From NCBI GenBank assembly GCA_965200765.1, contig OZ241380.1:1054001-1118000 (forward strand): a DNA stretch of 64,000 bases. Reading direction: 5' to 3'. Origin of the DNA: G965200765 sp965200765 (GTDB lineage: Bacteria; Pseudomonadota; Gammaproteobacteria; Arenicellales; JAJDZL01). The notes under the pieces were generated by a model. That model was not told the DNA's origin, made no database searches, and saw only the letters and a list, made by a program, of their open reading frames with translations. The position numbers and the translations under genes are program-made. Position 1 is the first letter of the stretch. Each line of letters opens with the position of its first letter. This document shows positions 53,845-63,047 of this stretch, piece by piece.

Positions 53845-54513
53845 CTACAGCGCGCGTCTCACATCTTGCTGGCGTTGTGAAATGTAGTTTTTCATTGCCA
53901 GTTCGGCGCGGTCCGGATCGCGCTGGGCGATAGCTTCGGCAACATCATGCGTCATCACCTCGTGTGCTTCGGCGATAGAATGCCAATTCCCCAGTTTTGA
54001 TGAGATAAAGAACCAAAGGCGCAGGTGAAGATTGAATATTCTCGGAATTGCTTCAGCCAAATATCCATTCTGAGATGCTTCTGCCAATACCTTGTAGAAT
54101 TTTCGGTCCAGAAAAACATACTGGTCAATGTTGTCATCGCGAGTTGCCTGAACCAAAGCCTGGTGAATATCAAGCAAGTCATCAGCTTGCTTGGCAGTTG
54201 CCCGATTTGCGGCAAGCCGGCAGGCAAACCCGTCAATCAAACTTCTGAATTCGTAGATTTCCTGCATTGCCGTATAGCTGATTTCCGAAACAAACATGCC
54301 GCGATTCAGGCGATGCACAACCAGTCCTTCACGCGCCAGCCGTTGCAACGCTTCCCGAACTGGCGTGCGGCCGATATTCAGCTCTTCCACCAAAACTTGT
54401 TCTGCCAAAACAGCACCGGGTTGAAGGTCCAGACGGGTAATGCGGGTTACGAGTTCATTGTAGGCCTTGTCTGCAAGGGAAACGGGAGGTGATTTTTCAG
54501 TTGAGTTGGGCAT
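53845..54513 (-). CDS. GntR-family regulator, FCD (FadR-like) subfamily
   Basis: 222 residues. An N-terminal winged helix (about 15-80) with the typical PGAVLAEQVLVEELNIGRTP and VREALQRLAREGLV is followed by an all-helical FCD ligand-binding domain (about 90-215) with metal-binding-type His/Asp positions. It lies 12 bp downstream of the CobW gene as the last gene of the corrinoid run, so it likely controls that run in response to a small acid or amine. It converges on uvrA. Confidence 0.9.
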   Translation of the reverse strand: MPNSTEKSPPVSLADKAYNELVTRITRLDLQPGAVLAEQVLVEELNIGRTPVREALQRLAREGLVVHRLNRGMFVSEISYTAMQEIYEFRSLIDGFACRLAANRATAKQADDLLDIHQALVQATRDDNIDQYVFLDRKFYKVLAEASQNGYLAEAIPRIFNLHLRLWFFISSKLGNWHSIAEAHEVMTHDVAEAIAQRDPDRAELAMKNYISQRQQDVRRAL

Positions 54514-54525
54514 TTCTCCGTTTTT

Positions 54526-55479
54526 CTACGATTCAGGTGAAGCAACAAGTGTTCCCAATCCTTTTGACAACTTGTCTGTATCCAACTGTTGGCCAATGAT
54601 CACAAGACGGTTGGTCGATCGTGGGGCGGCTTCCGAAATATCAAGTTGCCCCGCCGAATACTGAACCAGTACAGGTTGATCGTCTATCTGCATAAATCCT
54701 TTCATTCGCCAAACCGTATCAGGCAGCACATCACAATATTGTTTGAATTCAGAGCGGGTGATATCGACCCTGGGTTCAATCACGATTGACATCATCAGCT
54801 CGTGAACATGATGATGGTGATGATGATGGTGCGAACTGGACGGTTCACTCGCATCAGCTTCAGCATCCAGAACCAGGTCCTTTTCAATTTGGCACTGCTC
54901 GGTAAAGTAAATCAGCCCGTCGGGATTGATATTTTTGACTTCGCATGCAACTTTTCGAAGCTCATCTTTATCGGCCAAATCGATTTTGTTGACTACGACG
55001 ATATCGGCATTCAAAATTTGTGATTCGTAGAATTCGCCTAGCATGGAGCGAATTTTGTTGAATTTCGCGGCATCGACAACTGTAACGATCGGACAGATGT
55101 CAAAATTTGCTGAAACAGAGGGGTCTTCAAAGTCGTCCAGCATATCTTCAGGGTCAGCAACACCACTAGCTTCAACAATAATTCTCTGTGCACCGGCATC
55201 ATTCACGAGTTCTTCTGCGGCATTTAGCAACGATCCTTTCAGCGTGCAACAAAGACAACCTGAATTCAATTCTACTGTATCAATCGCGTTGCCTTGAATA
55301 ATGTCGCCATCCACACCGACATCACCAAACTCATTGACAATAATCGCCGTAGGAACTTCATTGCCGGCAGTTTCAATCAAATGGCGCACAAGCGTAGTTT
55401 TGCCGGAGCCAAGAAATCCAAACAGGAGATGCAGGTTCGCTTGATTCGAGTGCGATCGGGTTGAAGTTTCTGTCGACAT
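54526..55479 (-). CDS. CobW/COG0523 G3E GTPase metallochaperone
   Basis: 317 residues. Walker A GFLGSGKTT at 21-29, the metal-binding CLCC at 75-78, NKID at 164-167, and a His-rich loop (eight His at 217-224 plus His226). The C-terminal CobW domain is present. The family hands Zn or Co to client proteins. Between a GntR regulator and a corrinoid activator, the client may be a zinc-dependent methyltransferase (the UroD-type enzyme) or the cobalt pathway. It starts 6 bp after the preceding gene. Confidence 0.9.
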   Translation of the reverse strand: MSTETSTRSHSNQANLHLLFGFLGSGKTTLVRHLIETAGNEVPTAIIVNEFGDVGVDGDIIQGNAIDTVELNSGCLCCTLKGSLLNAAEELVNDAGAQRIIVEASGVADPEDMLDDFEDPSVSANFDICPIVTVVDAAKFNKIRSMLGEFYESQILNADIVVVNKIDLADKDELRKVACEVKNINPDGLIYFTEQCQIEKDLVLDAEADASEPSSSHHHHHHHHVHELMMSIVIEPRVDITRSEFKQYCDVLPDTVWRMKGFMQIDDQPVLVQYSAGQLDISEAAPRSTNRLVIIGQQLDTDKLSKGLGTLVASPES

Positions 55480-55485
55480 TGCCGC

Positions 55486-57438
55486 TTACTGCGATATAGA
55501 TTCTGTAGATCGTTTAATCCGTGTTTCTCTTCGAGACTTTGCGGTTGACCTCGCTGCCGATGGAAACGGCATTCCGGAAAATGACATGGAATCCACGAAA
55601 ATATCCTGAAAATCCGGACGTGCGGCAAGCGCAACATGTTCAATGCTTTGACTGATTTCATATGCGGATTGGCGTTCGGTTTCCGACAGCAATGCCATTT
55701 GTGCACCAAGCAGAGCTGCATTGCCTACATAGGCGATACGCTCATGCGGCAAATTGGGTAGCAAGCGAATGGTTTTGGCACTTTCGATACTGACATAATT
55801 GCCAAATCCACCACAAAGCATCAGTTGTTCAATTTGTTCATCCTGAATATTCATGACAGTTTGAAGCATGCGAATTCCTGAATAAATAGCACTCTTTGCC
55901 AATTGCAACTGTCTGACATCGCCTTGTGTGACACCGATGTTTTTCTTCTTGCCAGTTTCTTGATTCCAAACGAGGACGAATTCGGCCGAGCCATTGTCTG
56001 ATTTTACCAACCGTTCCCGAATGCAGTCCGGCAACTCTTCAAGGTCCCGCTTTCGCATGTTTCCGTTGCTATCCATAATATGCGAATCAATCATTTTCGC
56101 CGCAGCATCAATGAGTCCTGAACCACAGATTCCAATTGCCGGCACGTCGCCGATGATCAGGCAGTTAAAATCGTTATTCACCTCGACTTTTTCAATTGCA
56201 CCCAAAGCCCCCCGCATGCCGTCTCGAATCTGTGCACCTTCCAGTGCCGGACCAGCTGGAGCAGAGCATGCCGTCATTCGTTTGCGCGACCCCATGACAA
56301 CTTCGCCATTGGTGCCGATATCCACCAGTGCGCGAATCTCTTCACTCTCATGAATTCGAGTGGACAAGATGCATCCGACTGTATCAGCACCGACAAAACC
56401 TGCAATGATCGGTAGCAAGCATACCTTTGCCTTGGGTGCCGCCTTGAGCGGCAGATCGGCAGAGCTCAGAACCAGATTTTCCCGAACCACGGGAGCGTAT
56501 GGCGCCAAGCCTACGTAAGAAACATCAATCCCGAGAAAAATATGATGCATGCAGGTATTGCCGACTACGACAATTTTATAGACATGCTCGGGTGATACGC
56601 CTGCTTCTTTGCAGGTTTGACGAATATATTCGTTCACTGCATTCAGAATTTTGGCGCGCAACGTAGACAATTTTTTATCGTCAAATTGCGCGTAGGCGAT
56701 GCGCGACATCAGGTCGCCGCCATACACGGCTTGCGGATTTACACCGCCCGCCGAGGCCAGTTGTTCGCCAGATTTCAGGTCTAGCAGAGTTGCAACTACG
56801 CTAGTAGTGCCAATGTCAAAAGCCATGCCGTAGACGTGCTCCGTGGTATCACCGGCTTCAACATCAATCAACTCGCCATTGAATGTCGTAATTGTCAATT
56901 TGCCATTTTCGGCCCGAAGCAATTGGGGAATTTTACGTAGCAAATGAATGGAAGATTGAGTTGCATCGAGTTCGGCCGCACCCAGAATTTCCTCAATGTC
57001 TGAAGTCTGGTGATGTTCTTCAACCGGGAGGTTTGCGTGAATGATTCGTTTCTCCACACCACTGTCAAGGTGCATGCGATGGTTGTCCATTGACGAGTTT
57101 CCCGATTCAAGAATTTGATGTCCTTGCTCGGCTTTCGGCGGCACCGCCATGACAGTTGTATCGCCGAGCATACGCGTCTGACAGGCGAGGCGAAAACCTT
57201 CGTGAACTTCATCATGTCCTAGCTGCACTGAATCTTGTACAGTGGGCGGTGGTGTATCACCTTCCAAAATCTTGACCCGACAACTGCGACAACGCCCACG
57301 GCTACCGCAAGTTGCGTCGATATTGATTCCAGCCTGGCGCGAGGCTTCCAGAATTGTTGCGTCGCGAGCTACATTGACGGTTCTCGGTTTCTCGGCGCTA
57401 CTGAGACCAACAAAAGTAACTGCAATGTCGGCAGACAT
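55486..57438 (-). CDS. RACo-like corrinoid reductive activator (2Fe-2S + ASKHA, DUF4445)
   Basis: 650 residues. The N-terminal [2Fe-2S] domain has Cys44, Cys50, Cys53 and Cys86. A linker leads to the ASKHA ATPase-like part, with DIGTTSVVATLLDL (about 203), VGNTCMHHIFLG and IGTNGEVVMGSRKRM phosphate loops and a C-terminal FGNYVSIESAK element. Such proteins use ATP to return oxidised Co(II) corrinoid to the active Co(I) state. They accompany MtgBC/MtaBC-type methyltransferase systems. The next gene, the corrinoid protein, is 1 bp away. Confidence 0.93.
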   Translation of the reverse strand: MSADIAVTFVGLSSAEKPRTVNVARDATILEASRQAGINIDATCGSRGRCRSCRVKILEGDTPPPTVQDSVQLGHDEVHEGFRLACQTRMLGDTTVMAVPPKAEQGHQILESGNSSMDNHRMHLDSGVEKRIIHANLPVEEHHQTSDIEEILGAAELDATQSSIHLLRKIPQLLRAENGKLTITTFNGELIDVEAGDTTEHVYGMAFDIGTTSVVATLLDLKSGEQLASAGGVNPQAVYGGDLMSRIAYAQFDDKKLSTLRAKILNAVNEYIRQTCKEAGVSPEHVYKIVVVGNTCMHHIFLGIDVSYVGLAPYAPVVRENLVLSSADLPLKAAPKAKVCLLPIIAGFVGADTVGCILSTRIHESEEIRALVDIGTNGEVVMGSRKRMTACSAPAGPALEGAQIRDGMRGALGAIEKVEVNNDFNCLIIGDVPAIGICGSGLIDAAAKMIDSHIMDSNGNMRKRDLEELPDCIRERLVKSDNGSAEFVLVWNQETGKKKNIGVTQGDVRQLQLAKSAIYSGIRMLQTVMNIQDEQIEQLMLCGGFGNYVSIESAKTIRLLPNLPHERIAYVGNAALLGAQMALLSETERQSAYEISQSIEHVALAARPDFQDIFVDSMSFSGMPFPSAARSTAKSRRETRIKRSTESISQ

Positions 57439-57439
57439 T

Positions 57440-58147
57440 TCAAGCCCAGGCTTCTCTTTGCTCTTGCACTAGTCGAAGGGCGAGACGAACCGCTTCAACT
57501 GCATCTTTTCCCCAGCCATCTGCACCACATTCGTCGGCCCAATCCTGGGTTGTCGGTGCGCCGCCAATCAAGATCTTCACTTTGCCACGATGACCGGCAT
57601 TACAAAATTCGTCAATGGTAACTTTCTGATAGTAGACGGTCGTGGAAAGCAGGGCAGAAAACCCGATCAGATCAGCATTTTCTTCCAGCGCAGTTTGAAT
57701 GAACCGGTCGGGATGAACATCCGTACCCAAATTGATGACCCGGAAGCCGGCATTTTCAAGCATGATGGTCACAATGGATTGTCCGATATCATGCATATCG
57801 CCCAGTACAGTTCCAATCACGAAAGTACCGACCGGTTTTTCCGCCATGGCGGCCAAAAGCGGACGAATCAGTGCCAATCCCGCTTTCATCGCACGCGCGG
57901 TGATCAACATTTCCGGAATAAAAATCACCTGTGCACTAAATCGGTCTGCTTGCAGATTGAAGCCCGGAAACAATCCGTCGTCCAAAATGACTCGCGGGTC
58001 GATATCAGCATCAATGGCTTGCTTGACCCTCTCGTCCGTATAGACATGATCGCCGGTTTCAACAGCATCCCAAAGTGTTTCCCATTCCCAGCCTTCGGGG
58101 GCTCGTTCTTCCCAGCCTGTTGGAATTTCTAATTCAGGTTCGTCCAT
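57440..58147 (-). CDS. methyltransferase corrinoid protein (MtgC/MttC-like)
   Basis: 235 residues. A helical cap (about 20-105, B12-binding 2) is followed by the Rossmann B12 domain with Asp117-x-His119-x-x-Gly122, the base-off His ligand motif, then GFSALLSTT and the GG of ILIGGAP. The carrier receives the methyl from the substrate methyltransferase and passes it to folate. The N-terminal 20 residues are unusually Glu/Trp-rich for the family. Confidence 0.94.
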   Translation of the reverse strand: MDEPELEIPTGWEERAPEGWEWETLWDAVETGDHVYTDERVKQAIDADIDPRVILDDGLFPGFNLQADRFSAQVIFIPEMLITARAMKAGLALIRPLLAAMAEKPVGTFVIGTVLGDMHDIGQSIVTIMLENAGFRVINLGTDVHPDRFIQTALEENADLIGFSALLSTTVYYQKVTIDEFCNAGHRGKVKILIGGAPTTQDWADECGADGWGKDAVEAVRLALRLVQEQREAWA

Positions 58148-58170
58148 GGTTGCAGCTCCGATGAGTTTCT

Positions 58171-59340
58171 CTAGTTCAGTGGATATTTGCCATAAGTGCC
58201 AAAGTCGCGTTGTGCTTCCAGCATTGTAAAAATGTTTTGAATTGGCACATCGGCGAGTATGTAGTGGGCCGGTGAAAAAATATAACCACCGCCAGTCGCC
58301 AGGTTTTTCATAACTTCGCAGACACCGTTTCGTACGGCTTCAACTTGGCCGCGAGGAAGTAGTCTCTGTACATCAAATCCACCGATGAATGCAATGTCAT
58401 CCCCGTACTGTTTTTTCAGATCGACCTGGTTCTTGTTGCCGCCTGTGGGTTGCATCAGGCCTGACAGGTCAACTCCAAGTTCAATCATGTCGCCGATGAT
58501 CGGAGAGTAGTCTCCGCAAGAATGCAACTTGATGAAGATATCCTTGTTGGTTTCACGGAATTTCTTGAACATATAGTCAAATCTGGGTTTGCCCAGCTCA
58601 CGCCACTGCTGTGGAGATATCATCATGGATTGCTGTGCGCCGACATCATCGCCCACGCGAATCATGTCAATTCCCAGGTCAATTACGTTTTGTCCAAGTT
58701 TGGTGTAGTATTCGGTTAGTCCGTCCAGCACACCATGGATCAGCTCCGGTTCATCAAACAGATAGAGAAAGAAATTCTGTGTGCCAACCAAATGAGCGTA
58801 GGCCGCTTCGATCAATGTGGAAGACAGGTCGACGATTATGAAATACTCGTCCTGATATTGGTCCAACAACGTACGAATTGGACCAATCAATTCTTCATCA
58901 GCCGGGTCTGGCCATGTATAGTTTTTCAAGTCTTCCATGGAGGTAATTGGGTGAAAGTTGGGAAAATTTTCCGGTACGACTTTGGCGGGTCCCCAAAAAT
59001 CCTGCGTTTTCTGGAACTCAAGGTGTTCTTCTTCGGTTCTGCCTTTGAGTCCGCTTTTGCCATAGCCAACTCCAAAGTGGTTGTACCAGGTTTCACCGAT
59101 TGCAATGGGTCGATGGGAAAATTCGGCATTGATTCCGATTTGATAAATAATTGCATCGTTTCCCAGCCGAAGTTCCAATTCCGGATTGTGCTTCAAGCCT
59201 GTACCGGTTTTTTCAATCCCGAAAACGCGGGCGATTTTCTCCTTGGCTTCGCTTTTCATGCGATACAGAAGGGGGACACGGTCCACAGGTTCGTGCCTGA
59301 CAGCCCGTGCGAATCGTTCACGAGGAATTAACTCTTTCAT
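58171..59340 (-). CDS. UroD-superfamily zinc methyltransferase (MtaA/MtbA-like)
   Basis: 389 residues with a UroD TIM barrel. The Zn ligands of the methylcobamide methyltransferases appear as His-x-Cys in KLHSCGDYSP (about residues 270-279), with a likely further Cys near the C-terminus (NGVCEVM). In methanogens such proteins pass the methyl to coenzyme M; in bacteria they are often substrate- or cobamide-specific methyltransferases. Here it may demethylate a methoxy or amine substrate, or pass methyl from the corrinoid. It ends 23 bp before the corrinoid gene. Confidence 0.88.
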   Translation of the reverse strand: MKELIPRERFARAVRHEPVDRVPLLYRMKSEAKEKIARVFGIEKTGTGLKHNPELELRLGNDAIIYQIGINAEFSHRPIAIGETWYNHFGVGYGKSGLKGRTEEEHLEFQKTQDFWGPAKVVPENFPNFHPITSMEDLKNYTWPDPADEELIGPIRTLLDQYQDEYFIIVDLSSTLIEAAYAHLVGTQNFFLYLFDEPELIHGVLDGLTEYYTKLGQNVIDLGIDMIRVGDDVGAQQSMMISPQQWRELGKPRFDYMFKKFRETNKDIFIKLHSCGDYSPIIGDMIELGVDLSGLMQPTGGNKNQVDLKKQYGDDIAFIGGFDVQRLLPRGQVEAVRNGVCEVMKNLATGGGYIFSPAHYILADVPIQNIFTMLEAQRDFGTYGKYPLN

Positions 59341-59405
59341 GGTGTCTGTTCTCCTGGATCAATTGGGTTAAGTGATTGAGTGAATTTTACAAACATTGCC
59401 TGAAT

Positions 59406-60416
59406 TTACTTCATGCTCTTGCGAGCGGTTCTGTTTGATTTGGTAATTGATCGAATGTATCGTAGATACTGTACAGAAAACTCGTCTTCTGCTGTAAGTG
59501 CATTCACTGCAAACCGAAAGTCGTCGAACGGCTTCACCGGATTCATAATCGGGTCGATCATCAGGGAATCACAACCGGCCAGAATGGACAGACTGACAAA
59601 AGCATGGTTCAAGATTTTCCTTTGTGGCAGTCCGAATGACACGTTGCTGTGTCCGCCGAATATATGAACTTTCGGATAGCGGGAACGCATTGTTCGCACT
59701 GCGTCCAGATAGTGGTTGCCGAAATCCGGTCCGGCACCAATGGGAAACACCAGCGGGTCCAAAAAACGATCCTCTATTGCGATGCCACCTTCCTCCATCA
59801 TACTCATGCATTGTTCAAGATTTTCAATGCGTTGTTCAGCATTCTGGGGCATGCCTTTATTGCCACTTGCATTTGCGAACAGCAAGGCATTTCGCTCTTT
59901 TGCCATATCTACAAGCACTTGTCTGCCATCTTCCAGATTGAACGAATTAATTGCAGGTCTGCTGATTGACCCGTCGTGTGCTTCCAGGCCCGCGTAAATC
60001 GTGTTTGAATCCGAAGAATCAATCGAAACAATACTGCTGGTGATGGATTGGGCAGTTTTGACGAGCCATTTTATCCATTCGTAGCGTTCTTCGGGATACA
60101 CAGACATTTCGTCAACACACAGATCAATGATATGTGCACCCCCGCGTTCTTGAGCTCGAATCACCCAGGTGATGTAATCCATGTTCTTTTGTCGGCATGC
60201 TTCGGCGATGTGCGGAATGGCGAAGAGCGCCTGTTCGTTCGGATCTTCCGGCATGCTACTCGTAACATCCAATCGTCCGGGAGTCGAGTCCAGTTTCGTA
60301 TAAGTTACAAAAAATTTCCCATTTTCTTGTATCACACGAGTGCTGGATGCCTTGATTTTTCGAGTGGCATTGAAATTTTCGCCGATGATGACCAAGCCGT
60401 TATTTGCTACTTTCAT
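59406..60416 (-). CDS. methyl-THF:corrinoid methyltransferase, pterin-binding (MtgA/AcsE-like)
   Basis: 336 residues, dihydropteroate-synthase-like barrel. Signatures: VIIGENFNATRK at about residues 9-20, IDLCVDEM, SIVSIDSSDS, ANASGNKGMP, GAGPDFGN and GGHSNVSFGLP, all of the MeTr type. It moves methyl groups between the corrinoid protein and tetrahydrofolate. With a catabolic MttB-like donor the direction would be methylcorrinoid to THF, giving 5-methyl-THF for the MetF2-like enzyme at 62094. Confidence 0.93.
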   Translation of the reverse strand: MKVANNGLVIIGENFNATRKIKASSTRVIQENGKFFVTYTKLDSTPGRLDVTSSMPEDPNEQALFAIPHIAEACRQKNMDYITWVIRAQERGGAHIIDLCVDEMSVYPEERYEWIKWLVKTAQSITSSIVSIDSSDSNTIYAGLEAHDGSISRPAINSFNLEDGRQVLVDMAKERNALLFANASGNKGMPQNAEQRIENLEQCMSMMEEGGIAIEDRFLDPLVFPIGAGPDFGNHYLDAVRTMRSRYPKVHIFGGHSNVSFGLPQRKILNHAFVSLSILAGCDSLMIDPIMNPVKPFDDFRFAVNALTAEDEFSVQYLRYIRSITKSNRTARKSMK

Positions 60417-60437
60417 AGAATTGATTCCGTAACTTTG

Positions 60438-61094
60438 TCACTCGGGGAGCAATCCGTACATTCCGGAGCGCGACATTTTCGGAAGCATGGCGGCGCTTTC
60501 CAGAAGTGAAATGGGAATTTGCGTGTCATCAAAAACCGTGAACAACTTTTTCTGGTCAAACAGGTCCCACTGAATCTGGTGTCCATCAATGGGATAGGAA
60601 TAACCCGGTCCGAGTCGACGCGTGATTCTGAGTTGTTGCTTGTGTGCCCAACGGCGGGTTGTAATCACAAACTGCTTGGTGGCATTTTCGACACTCAGCC
60701 AAGCGGCCGATTCCAGAAACAGTGCCTCCACCAGCAACTCTTCATCCATCCATTGAATGGTTTGGTCGTCGACGGCTTTTCCGGCGGTCAAAGCAAATAT
60801 GACGGCTTCTTTCGAGTTATTCATATATCGTTGAAAAATCTGGCTCTTCATGGAGACACCATTTTCCAGCACAATCTTGTCCTCATCAAGACAATCAACT
60901 GCAACAATGCGGTAGCTGACAGTGGGTTGAACAACGTCTGTCAATGCCTGAATAGCTGTTTCAGCTGCCTTGACAACCGCTGGTCGCACTTTTGCACCTT
61001 CCTTGTATCCATGTATTCGCAATACAGAATCAAGTTTCGGTTTTGACTTGGCAAGTGAAACAGTTTGAGTTCGACCTCTTACTAAATTGTCCAT
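60438..61094 (-). CDS. MetH activation-domain-like protein
   Basis: 218 residues. The C-terminal half resembles the AdoMet-binding activation domain of methionine synthase: RLGPGYSYPIDGHQ, DLFDQKKLFTVF and the ending SLLESAAMLPKMSRSG match its R-x-x-x-GY and ES..M.P..S..G pattern. The N-terminal part is specific. Stand-alone forms are found beside corrinoid methyltransferase genes and probably help reductive remethylation or hold the corrinoid protein. Confidence 0.8.
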   Translation of the reverse strand: MDNLVRGRTQTVSLAKSKPKLDSVLRIHGYKEGAKVRPAVVKAAETAIQALTDVVQPTVSYRIVAVDCLDEDKIVLENGVSMKSQIFQRYMNNSKEAVIFALTAGKAVDDQTIQWMDEELLVEALFLESAAWLSVENATKQFVITTRRWAHKQQLRITRRLGPGYSYPIDGHQIQWDLFDQKKLFTVFDDTQIPISLLESAAMLPKMSRSGMYGLLPE

Positions 61095-61106
61095 TTCAAC
61101 CTATCA

Positions 61107-61136
61107 GGCAATGAAATATATATTCAAAATATATCA
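61107..61136 (-). promoter_or_regulatory. AT-rich inverted repeat upstream of the MetH-activation-like gene
   Basis: ATATATTCAAAATATAT-type symmetry lies 15-40 bp before the start at 61094, inside the 107-bp gap after the aquaporin gene. It could hold an internal promoter on the - strand (TATATT as -10). Confidence 0.3.
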
Positions 61137-61201
61137 TTTAAAAACAGCCTGTAGGGTACTTTCTTCAATTCTCCAATAATTGACCTATGAGAACAGGGGG
61201 T

Positions 61202-62050
61202 TTAACTGGTATTTTCCGGTTTTGGAAGCCGGGTCGCCAAGAGTTTGTACAAACCTGCGCCGACAACTGCCCCTACCATTGGTCCCAAAATATAGACAAT
61301 GAAAAATCCGCCGCGAGGTCCTGGTATGGCAATATTTCCCCAGCCGAGAAAGAATGCGGCCAGACGGGGGCCGAAATCACGCGCCGGATTCATGCAACCC
61401 ATGGTAATCGGACCCAGCACTGAAATGATTGCAGCGACGCAAACACCAATTACGACAGCCGCGATAGGAAAGTTTGGACGAGCATCATTGTGCGGGTGAA
61501 TCACTGCTGCGATCACAAACGCCATGACACCTGTACCAACGATTTCAGCGATAAACGCGGTGGGCATGCCAACAATCTGCCATGCTTCTTCACCTGTACC
61601 GTAGGTAGCCGGATTCGGAAAGTACAGACCGTAAGCCATTGCGCTTAGCTGACTGCCGGGTTCGCCTCGCAAAATCTCAAGTTTCGCTTCATAGGCCAGT
61701 ATGGCATCGGCGAAGATATAGTGAACAACAAACCCGGCGCAAACACCGGCAGTAATCTGAACGATCCAGTAGGGCAGAATTCGCCTGGCCGGAAAACCGT
61801 TCCAAACGGCGAACATTAATGTAACAGCAGGATTAATGTGCGCCCCCGAAAGAGTTGCGGCTGTATAGATTCCCAGCGTTACACCAATCCCGGCAATGAC
61901 TGCCACTTGCCACACTCCCATTTGTGCGCCGCCGATTGCTGCTGCGTGAGCTGAGCCGATACTAAAGAATACTAGTACGAATGTCCCTAAAAATTCTCCG
62001 CTGAGAGCTGACTTCAAGCTGGGGAGAGTTTGCTTGTCGTTGTCAGACAA
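61202..62050 (-). CDS. MIP-family aquaporin/aquaglyceroporin
   Basis: 282 residues with six membrane helices and both half-helices. The first NPA box is in GAHINPAVTLMFAV (about residue 73). The second reads MGCMNPARDFGPRL (about 219-232); the Asp after NPAR is the mark of glycerol-type channels (GlpF). No glycerol kinase is nearby. It lies in the C1 gene run, so it may pass a small uncharged product or substrate such as glycerol or methylated compounds (inference). Confidence 0.92.
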   Translation of the reverse strand: MSDNDKQTLPSLKSALSGEFLGTFVLVFFSIGSAHAAAIGGAQMGVWQVAVIAGIGVTLGIYTAATLSGAHINPAVTLMFAVWNGFPARRILPYWIVQITAGVCAGFVVHYIFADAILAYEAKLEILRGEPGSQLSAMAYGLYFPNPATYGTGEEAWQIVGMPTAFIAEIVGTGVMAFVIAAVIHPHNDARPNFPIAAVVIGVCVAAIISVLGPITMGCMNPARDFGPRLAAFFLGWGNIAIPGPRGGFFIVYILGPMVGAVVGAGLYKLLATRLPKPENTS

Positions 62051-62093
62051 TGAACTTTCCCGTTTTCTGTATGAACAAAGAGTTTGTTGAAAC

Positions 62094-63011
62094 TTAGTTT
62101 ACGCTGATTGACGTATTGTCTTCACTCAGCGAAAATCTTCCGTCGGCTACTGCTTGAAACCAATCGGATGATTTTTTGAGTCCCCCAAAAGGATACACAT
62201 GAAGTTTTTGAATCGGGCAGTCTGGATTGTCGCGACGAAACTGTGCCAATTCAATCAGGAGTTTCTCCGGTGTTGAGTTTTGTAACAGTTTGGAAGTGTT
62301 TTGCGCTTGCCGCCTCAATACCTTGATTGAAGGGCCTACACCGCATTGCATTGCATGTCGAAGCAGTGTTCCAAGCGTTGCAACTCCTGGCGCACCGATG
62401 TGAACGGGGAGTTCAATTCCATCGTCGTCGATTTTCTTTTGCCAGCCGAGTACGGTTTTTGATTCAAAGCAGAATTGCGTGATGATGTAAATCTCGGCAC
62501 TGGTGTGTTGAGCAAACTCATTTTTCCAGTCCAAAGCCAATTTGATGTCTTTGTCCGGAATGTCAGGACTGCCTTCCGGATGACCTGCAATACCGATTTT
62601 TTGAATGCCGTACTTGTCGAACAATCCGGTTTGAAGCAACTGCATGGAATTCGAGAATTCACCGACTGGCTTGGCCGAACCGCCAGCGATTGCGAGAATC
62701 TGCCTGGAATCGTTTTCTTCTGTGAACCGCTTCAATCCGGTTTCCAGTACTTCTTCATTTTGAATTTGACGGGCCGCGAAATGCGGTACCGGAGTTAATC
62801 CTTCGGACGACAGTCGCTGGCACAAATTCAATGTATCGTACAAATGGGTGCCGGGTAGCAGGGTGACGTACACTTCGGTCTTGCTTGGCAAAATATCGCG
62901 ATAGCTTGAAATTTTGGCCGCGGCTCCGGGCGTAGTTTCAACCGAATATCCCTGAGTCAATTCCTGGATGTGTGAAAACGTGCTAACAGACAATGTTTTT
63001 TCCTCGATCAT
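62094..63011 (-). CDS. methylenetetrahydrofolate reductase-like protein (MetF2-like)
   Basis: 305 residues of the MTHFR barrel, shorter and divergent compared with housekeeping MetF. Fragments such as LPGTHLYDTLNLCQRLSSEG, PVPHFAAR and IAGHPEGSPDI fit the FAD/folate site. In the aerobic chloromethane (cmu) pathway MetF2 oxidises 5-methyl-THF from corrinoid transfer to methylene-THF, and the same role is likely here. The start codon faces the hypothetical gene with a 36-bp gap. Confidence 0.87.
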   Translation of the reverse strand: MIEEKTLSVSTFSHIQELTQGYSVETTPGAAAKISSYRDILPSKTEVYVTLLPGTHLYDTLNLCQRLSSEGLTPVPHFAARQIQNEEVLETGLKRFTEENDSRQILAIAGGSAKPVGEFSNSMQLLQTGLFDKYGIQKIGIAGHPEGSPDIPDKDIKLALDWKNEFAQHTSAEIYIITQFCFESKTVLGWQKKIDDDGIELPVHIGAPGVATLGTLLRHAMQCGVGPSIKVLRRQAQNTSKLLQNSTPEKLLIELAQFRRDNPDCPIQKLHVYPFGGLKKSSDWFQAVADGRFSLSEDNTSISVN

Positions 63012-63047
63012 TGGTTGTCTTGAAATACAAAATTTGAAAAGCTCCTG

